Origin: Solirubrobacterales bacterium
GTDB taxonomy: Bacteria; Actinomycetota; Thermoleophilia; Solirubrobacterales; Solirubrobacteraceae
Direction of reading: 5' to 3'
NCBI GenBank assembly: GCA_013696535.1
Contig: JACCYI010000118.1
Span: forward strand, 1 to 10,862
DNA length: 10,862 nucleotides
Position 1 is the stretch's first letter, and each line of letters begins with the position of its first letter. A program made the position numbers and the translations under genes. Of this stretch, positions 7,277 through 10,862 are shown piece after piece. Below the pieces are notes generated by a model. That model did no database searches, was not told the origin of the DNA, and was given only the letters and a program-made list of their open reading frames with translations.

Positions 7277-8154
7277 GGGGCGGCGGCCGCCGTGAGATCG
7301 CCGGTCTGCGTCTCGGTGAGCACCGCCACGAACTGCAGGTTGCTCATGTCCGCGGCAGGGCGCACGTGGACCTCGCGATCCAGATCTCCCGCTCCAGCCT
7401 CGACCCGGCGCACCTTGCCGATCGGGATGCCGGGCGGGAACAGCGAGGGCAGCCGAGGGGACGTGGTACCGGCCGTCACGATGCGCTCACCCCGGTCGAC
7501 GTCTGAGCGCTGCGACACGAAGTCGAGGATCAGGTCACCCGGCGCCCCGACTTCGGGCCGGATGGTGCCGGGGACCTTGGTCTTGAGAGTGCGCGCCGCG
7601 ACCGCGAACTCCTCGTCGGTGATCAGCGTCACGGCCGCGGCGTTGCCCGCCACGCGCGATACCCGGCCCACCAGACCCCCGCCGCCCGTGACGGGCTGGC
7701 CGAGCGCGATACCGGCGCTCGAGCCCTTGTCGATCTTGATCTCTGAGTAGAAGAGGCTCGGGGTCTGGCTGATCACCCGCGCGGTCACCGGCGAGAACCG
7801 ATCGAGGTTGGCTTCCGCGTTGACGTCGACGATCTTCTTGATCTGGTCGTACTGCGAGAGCTCCACCTGCTGTGAGTTGACCAGCGCCTCGAGCGACCGG
7901 TTGCGCTTGACGAGGTCGTCTCGCTCCTGCTTGGCGTCCACCGTGTCGCCCGCCCAGCCGAACAGGTCGCGGACGGGCTTGAGCGCGCGGTTGGCGCCTT
8001 CCTGGACCGGAGCCAGGACGCTCAGCGCTCCGCGCTGGACCGAATGAAGCCCACCTCCGGCGGACTCGCCGAAGTACGCCGTGAGCAGGATCAGCGAGAG
8101 GACGACGAGCCCGAGCAGCACTGCTCGGCGACGTCGCACCGTTCTGTCGTACAT
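7273..8154 (-). CDS. mreC: Rod shape-determining protein MreC
   Basis: MreC is a bitopic protein whose extracytoplasmic part binds PBP2 and activates the RodA-PBP2 pair. From the ATG at 8154 the product has 293 residues: a short basic N-terminus (MYDRTVRRRR), one membrane helix (about 11-28), a coiled-coil segment (about 70-107) and a two-lobed beta-barrel domain containing PVTGGGGLVGRV (154-165) and SLFPPGIPIGKV (237-248), both typical of MreC. The frame is open further upstream to a TTG at 8253, but that would overlap mreB by 68 bp and add 33 residues before the membrane anchor, so I prefer the ATG. A GGAG at 8166-8169 lies 11 bases upstream, a rather long spacing. The gap to mreB is 31 bp, and the stop overlaps the mreD start by four bases. 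Confidence 0.95.
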   Translation of the reverse strand: MYDRTVRRRRAVLLGLVVLSLILLTAYFGESAGGGLHSVQRGALSVLAPVQEGANRALKPVRDLFGWAGDTVDAKQERDDLVKRNRSLEALVNSQQVELSQYDQIKKIVDVNAEANLDRFSPVTARVISQTPSLFYSEIKIDKGSSAGIALGQPVTGGGGLVGRVSRVAGNAAAVTLITDEEFAVAARTLKTKVPGTIRPEVGAPGDLILDFVSQRSDVDRGERIVTAGTTSPRLPSLFPPGIPIGKVRRVEAGAGDLDREVHVRPAADMSNLQFVAVLTETQTGDLTAAAAP

Positions 8155-8185
8155 ACCGTGAAGAACTCCGTAGTGGCGGGGGGTT

Positions 8186-9247
8186 TCACCGCGTTCGCCG
8201 CCGGCCGTTGTGGTTGCGCTGCTTGTTCTTGTTGGATCGGTGGATCGCCTCAAACTCCTCGAGCGAGCGCCCCGACCCGACCGCCACGCAGGTCAGCGGG
8301 GACTCCGCGCGGTGCGCCGGCATCTGCGTCTCCTCCCGCAGGCGCTCGTCGAGGCCCTGCAGCAGCGACCCGCCGCCGGCCAGCATGATCCCGCGATCCA
8401 TGATGTCCGACGCGAGCTCGGGCGGCGTGCGATCCAAAGTCTCCTTGATCGCGTCGATGATCTGCACGAGCGGCTCCTCGAGAGCGGCACGCACTTCTTC
8501 TGAGGTCAGCACCACCGTCTTGGGCAACCCCGAGACGAGGTCGCGGCCACGGATCTCGGCCTGGACCTCCTCTTCGAGCGGATAAGCCGAGCCGATCTCG
8601 AGCTTGACTTCCTCCGCCGTCTGCTGGCCGATCAGGAGCTTGTACTCCTTCTTGACGTAGTTGATGATCGAGTCGTCGAGCTCGTCCCCGCCCACGCGGA
8701 TGGACTGCGAGACCACGATGCCGCCGAGAGAGATGACGGCCACCTCGCTCGTGCCGCCTCCGATGTCGACCACCATGTTGCCGGTGGGCTCTCCAACGGG
8801 CAGGCCGGCTCCGATGGCGGCGGCCATCGGCTCCTCGATGAGGTAGGCCTGGCGTGCGCCGGCACTCAGGCACGCCTCCTCCACCGCGCGCTTCTCGACG
8901 CCGGTCACGCCAGAAGGCACGCAGACCACGACGCGCGGATGCGCCCAGCGGTTCTGATGCACCTTCTGGATGAAGTGGCGCAGCATCTCCTCCGTCACGT
9001 CGAAGTCGGCGATCACCCCATCCTTGAGTGGGCGGATCGCCGAGATCGTGCCGGGCGTGCGGCCCAGCATCCGCTTGGCCTCGATACCCACGGCGTGGAC
9101 CTCGCCCGTACGGGAGTCGATGGCGACGACGGATGGCTCCGACAGCACGATGCCGCGGCCACGCACGTAGACGAGGGTGTTAGCGGTGCCGAGATCGACC
9201 GCCATGTCGCGGCCTCCGAAACCGGTGAGGTAGGAGAAGAAGCCCAT
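8186..9247 (-). CDS. mreB: Rod shape-determining actin homologue MreB
   Basis: MreB is the bacterial actin that forms short membrane-bound filaments guiding side-wall synthesis. The 353-residue product has the actin-fold nucleotide motifs: phosphate 1 [11 protein letters not shown] (18-28), [10 protein letters not shown] (106-115), the [14 protein letters not shown] helix (137-150), phosphate 2 [14 protein letters not shown] (159-172) and the adenosine motif [12 protein letters not shown] (289-300). The hydrophobic N-terminus [10 protein letters not shown] fits membrane attachment. After the core there is a short basic, Asn/Lys/Arg-rich tail (about 337-353). The ATG start is well placed against homologues, but I see no clear Shine-Dalgarno site before it. 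It is the first gene of the rod-shape block, preceded by a 95-bp gap with a candidate promoter. The cell is therefore likely rod-shaped, or at least has MreB-directed wall growth. Confidence 0.98.
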   Translation of the reverse strand: MGFFSYLTGFGGRDMAVDLGTANTLVYVRGRGIVLSEPSVVAIDSRTGEVHAVGIEAKRMLGRTPGTISAIRPLKDGVIADFDVTEEMLRHFIQKVHQNRWAHPRVVVCVPSGVTGVEKRAVEEACLSAGARQAYLIEEPMAAAIGAGLPVGEPTGNMVVDIGGGTSEVAVISLGGIVVSQSIRVGGDELDDSIINYVKKEYKLLIGQQTAEEVKLEIGSAYPLEEEVQAEIRGRDLVSGLPKTVVLTSEEVRAALEEPLVQIIDAIKETLDRTPPELASDIMDRGIMLAGGGSLLQGLDERLREETQMPAHRAESPLTCVAVGSGRSLEEFEAIHRSNKNKQRNHNGRRRTR

Positions 9248-9258
9248 AGTGATGGGAG

Positions 9259-9297
9259 CGACGCGCCGGGGTGAATCCCGACCGCGCCGACGCGCCG
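9259..9297. repeat. Pair of 10-bp direct repeats in the mreB leader
   Basis: The decamer cgacgcgccg occurs at 9259-9268 and again at 9288-9297, 29 bp apart start to start, within the proposed untranslated leader of mreB. Between them a small inverted match (CGGG, six-base loop, CCCG on the minus strand) could form a weak hairpin. The repeats could be a binding site for a regulator, but the composition is so GC-rich that chance is a fair explanation. Confidence 0.25.
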
Positions 9298-9332
9298 AGA
9301 CCAGGGAAAAACGTGCCGGCGTCGAGAGCGGG

Positions 9333-9360
9333 AGTGTAGCGGTTACCCGCGCTTCGCCAA
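9333..9360 (-). promoter_or_regulatory. Candidate sigma-70-type promoter for the mreB operon
   Basis: On the minus strand, TTGGCG (9360-9355) is followed after 16 bases by TACACT (9338-9333), close to the TTGACA/TATAAT consensus with a near-standard spacer. The -35 element lies within the last codons of maf and the -10 just after its stop. Transcription would start near 9326, leaving a leader of about 80 nt before the mreB ATG. This is the only intergenic space above 50 bp inside the minus-strand gene run, which supports a promoter here. It is read by eye only. Confidence 0.4.
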
Positions 9361-9897
9361 CAGTTCCGGAACCAGCTCGAGCAGTAGCGCGACCGGGAGC
9401 CCCACGACGTTGGAGTAGTCACCGGAGATCGATTCGACCAGCGCCGCGCCGCGGCCTTGGATCGCGTAGCCGCCCGCGCGACCGCTCCATTCCCCGGTTC
9501 GCACATACCAGTCGAGGAGCGCCGGCTCGAGCAACCGGAACTGCACCTCCGTGGTGGCCGTGCCGCAGGCCGAGATCTCCCCGTCGCGGGCAATCGCCAC
9601 GCCCCCGAGGACGCGATGCCCGCGTCCCCCCAGCCGGCCGAGGAAGTTTCGAGCGCTCTCGGCATCCGGTGGCTTGCCCAGCACTTCGCCGTCGAGCTCG
9701 ACCACCGTGTCGGCCCCCAGCACGAGCGCGCCGGGCACGGCCAGCGCCTTCAGGCGCGCGTTCTCCTGCACCAAGGCGAGCGGCTCACCGAGCGTCGTCT
9801 CCACGACGTCAGCCGGACGGACGTCGAACTGCACTCCGAGCTGGGTCAGGATCGCCCGTCGCTGCGGCGAGGCCGAGGCCAGCGTGAGCCGCTGCAG
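9343..9897 (-). CDS. maf: Maf-family nucleoside triphosphate pyrophosphatase, probable CTG start
   Basis: Maf proteins hydrolyse dTTP/UTP or modified nucleotides to monophosphates and have been linked to septum arrest. The conserved N-terminal motif LASASPQRR lies in frame upstream of the first GTG (9834), and between that GTG and the ndk end there is no ATG, GTG or TTG in frame. A CTG at 9897 follows the ndk stop by 2 bp and has GAGG (9908-9905) seven bases upstream, so I place the start there, giving 184 residues beginning [14 protein letters not shown]. Other motifs are LGADTVV (60-66, catalytic D63), GKP (74-76), [11 protein letters not shown] (141-151) and [11 protein letters not shown] (158-168), matching the dTTPase/UTPase branch. 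The GTG start would remove the phosphate-binding SASPQRR and is unlikely. It follows ndk, another nucleotide-pool enzyme, and precedes mreB by 95 bp. Confidence 0.93.
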   Translation of the reverse strand: MQRLTLASASPQRRAILTQLGVQFDVRPADVVETTLGEPLALVQENARLKALAVPGALVLGADTVVELDGEVLGKPPDAESARNFLGRLGGRGHRVLGGVAIARDGEISACGTATTEVQFRLLEPALLDWYVRTGEWSGRAGGYAIQGRGAALVESISGDYSNVVGLPVALLLELVPELLAKRG

Positions 9898-9899
9898 TG

Positions 9900-10310
9900 C
9901 TAGGCCTCGAGCTCGGGGAAAAAGAGCCCGGCCTCGCGCGCCGCGGACTCCGTGGCATCGGAACCGTGGACCATGTTCTGCCCGACGGCGACGGCGAAAT
10001 CACCACGGATGGAACCCGTCGTGGCTTCAAGCGGATTCGTGGCCCCGATGACCTGGCGGGCGGCCTTCACGGCCTCGGGACCCTCTAGAACCATCGCCAC
10101 GAGGGGTCCGGAGGTGATGAACTCGACGAGCTCCCCGAAGAACGGCTTGCCGTCGTGCTCGGCGTAGTGTCGCTCGGCGAGCTCCTCGGTCACGACCATC
10201 TGCTTCAGGGCGGCGATGCGCAGACCCTTGCGCTCGAAACGGGCGATGATCTCGCCTGTGAGATTGCGGGCGAACGCGTCCGGCTTGACCAGGATGAGGG
10301 TCCGATCCAT
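9900..10310 (-). CDS. ndk: Nucleoside diphosphate kinase
   Basis: Ndk transfers the gamma phosphate between nucleoside triphosphates and diphosphates through a phosphohistidine, balancing NTP and dNTP pools. The 136-residue product has the usual bacterial length, the N-terminal LILVKPDA (K9) and the active-site segment NMVHGSDAT with the catalytic histidine at H115. [17 protein letters not shown] (91-107) is the conserved nucleotide-binding loop region. The ATG at 10310 has GGAG (10323-10320) nine bases upstream. It lies 29 bp after the small membrane protein gene and its stop is 2 bp from the proposed maf start, so ndk and maf are very likely cotranscribed. Its place just upstream of the mre genes is as in other Actinomycetota. 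Nothing about it is unusual. Confidence 0.98.
   Translation of the reverse strand: MDRTLILVKPDAFARNLTGEIIARFERKGLRIAALKQMVVTEELAERHYAEHDGKPFFGELVEFITSGPLVAMVLEGPEAVKAARQVIGATNPLEATTGSIRGDFAVAVGQNMVHGSDATESAAREAGLFFPELEA
9905..9908 (-). promoter_or_regulatory. Ribosome binding site that decides the maf CTG start
   Basis: GAGG, formed by the last sense codons of ndk, lies seven bases before the CTG at 9897. This is ideal Shine-Dalgarno spacing. It is the main sequence evidence for initiation at CTG, because no standard start codon is available in frame upstream of the conserved Maf N-terminus. Confidence 0.55.
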
Positions 10311-10339
10311 CGCTTAGAGCTCCAGTGTGAGGTGGTGGT

Positions 10340-10810
10340 TCAGTAACCCGGCGGCCGCTCGGCAGCGGGCAGCTCGGTGGTCGCGCCGGCCGTCCGGCGG
10401 GGGCGCCGTGAGGACGCCATCGCACGCTCGAGCTCCAGGCGGCGAGCCTTCTCGCGCTCGAGCTCTGACTCGAGCTGCTGCAGGCGGGCGGTGTCCCGCG
10501 GGCCACCGTCGCTGCGCGCCTCGAGCTGACGCAGCCGCTCCTCCGCCGCTTGGATCTCCAGGTTGCGCAGGTAGACCTCGTCGAGGAATTCGGGCGGCCG
10601 CACGATGGCGTAGACGATCGAGCCCACGAACGGGAACAGCGACGCGGCGGTCGCGCACGCGACGAGCATCGGATCGTCGATACGCCGCCGCGCGTCCGCG
10701 TAGGTCCAGAAGACCAGCGCGGCCCAGATGACCACCAGAAAGAGGATCAGGACGTTGACGGCGGTGTTGACTCCGTCGTTGTTGATCCCGAATACGCCAA
10801 GTGTCAGCAT
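10340..10810 (-). CDS. Uncharacterised two-helix membrane protein with coiled-coil tail
   Basis: I do not recognise a named gene. The 156-residue product has a membrane helix at about 17-36 followed by FWTYADARRRIDDP, a second at about 47-70, then RPPEFLDEVYLRNLEI. The two-helix part resembles small actinobacterial membrane proteins of the phospholipase D-nuclease N-terminal type, which from memory often carry a C-terminal zinc ribbon. Here there is instead a charged coiled coil (about 80-133, with heptad-like LEARS/LESELE/LELERA) and a Pro/Arg-rich tail ending in ERPPGY. No catalytic motif is visible. I chose the ATG at 10810; the frame extends to a TTG at 10846 but that codon directly abuts GGAG, which is not usable spacing. 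A TACGCT box about 11 bases before the ATG could be a -10 element giving a nearly leaderless transcript. It lies 29 bp upstream of ndk and may share its transcript. Confidence 0.8.
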   Translation of the reverse strand: MLTLGVFGINNDGVNTAVNVLILFLVVIWAALVFWTYADARRRIDDPMLVACATAASLFPFVGSIVYAIVRPPEFLDEVYLRNLEIQAAEERLRQLEARSDGGPRDTARLQQLESELEREKARRLELERAMASSRRPRRTAGATTELPAAERPPGY

Positions 10811-10862
10811 GGTGTCGCAGTAGCGTAGCCGTCGCGGCGGCGGCAACTCCTCACATGAACGC

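Noticed and set aside
6194..7750. A 518-codon plus-strand open frame antisense to PBP2, mreD and mreC
   Set aside because: It lies entirely opposite well-supported genes, its composition is Arg/Ser/Ala-rich with no recognisable domain, and long antisense open frames are expected in GC-rich coding DNA.
8155..8253. Upstream extension of mreC to a TTG codon
   Set aside because: It would overlap mreB by 68 bp and add 33 polar residues before the membrane anchor, whereas the ATG at 8154 gives a normal MreC N-terminus.
9300..9320. GC-rich stretch followed by five Ts after maf (minus strand) as an intrinsic terminator
   Set aside because: The GC-rich part before the T run cannot fold into a stem with a proper loop; it contains only a short self-complementary GCCGGC.
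10844..10846. TTG start for the small membrane protein
   Set aside because: The only Shine-Dalgarno-like bases directly abut the TTG, leaving no spacer, and the added 12 residues are basic and unlike the following segment.
1..10862. CRISPR arrays, insertion sequences, tRNA or rRNA genes, attachment sites, toxin-antitoxin or defence genes
   Set aside because: No spaced repeat arrays, transposase motifs, terminal inverted repeats, tRNA-like cloverleaf or recognisable defence domains are visible, and almost all sequence is accounted for by conserved housekeeping genes.

Overview
The window is high-GC DNA (roughly two-thirds G+C by eye) with dense genes, GTG and CTG starts, and the gene order ndk-maf-mreB-mreC-mreD-PBP2-rodA-RNase E/G-rplU-rpmA. 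Ten of its eleven genes lie on the minus strand. A closely similar order (ndk, mreBCD, pbp2, rodA/sfr, then rne-rplU-rpmA-obg) is known from Actinomycetota such as Streptomyces. The protein style, including an MreB-based elongation set and a long charged RNase E tail, suggests a deep-branching actinobacterium, possibly Thermoleophilia or a relative. That placement is inference; the window contains no rRNA or other taxonomic marker.

Layout, reading the minus strand from right to left. A small two-helix membrane protein with a coiled-coil tail (10810-10340) comes first, followed by nucleoside diphosphate kinase (10310-9900) and a Maf-type nucleotide pyrophosphatase (9897-9343) that appears to start at a CTG codon. 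A 95-bp gap with a plausible promoter precedes the rod-shape block: mreB (9247-8186), mreC (8154-7273), mreD (7276-6710), a class B penicillin-binding protein of the PBP2 type (6702-4528) and the SEDS glycosyltransferase rodA (4555-3332). Without a significant gap the RNA/ribosome block follows: RNase E/G (3325-1106), bL21 (1097-762) and bL27 (758-459). The left edge holds the 3' part of a plus-strand short-chain dehydrogenase (1-444) that converges on rpmA, with a 12-bp palindrome in the 14-bp gap.

How the genes work together. MreB, MreC, MreD, RodA and PBP2 are the core elongasome: MreB filaments and the MreCD membrane proteins organise the RodA glycosyltransferase and PBP2 transpeptidase pair that builds side-wall peptidoglycan. 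From mreC to rpmA, junctions are overlaps or gaps of at most 8 bp; only mreB-mreC has a larger gap (31 bp). One transcription unit from mreB to rpmA is therefore likely, linking wall growth to RNA processing and ribosomal protein supply. Ndk and Maf are nucleotide-metabolism genes just upstream.

Most of the window is conserved housekeeping sequence. I found no sign of a defence system, mobile element, CRISPR array or other new multi-gene system. The points most worth checking are the CTG start of maf, the lineage-specific insertions in PBP2, the TRAM-like segment and polyampholytic tail of RNase E/G, the uncharacterised membrane/coiled-coil protein, and the break after rpmA where obg would usually be found.
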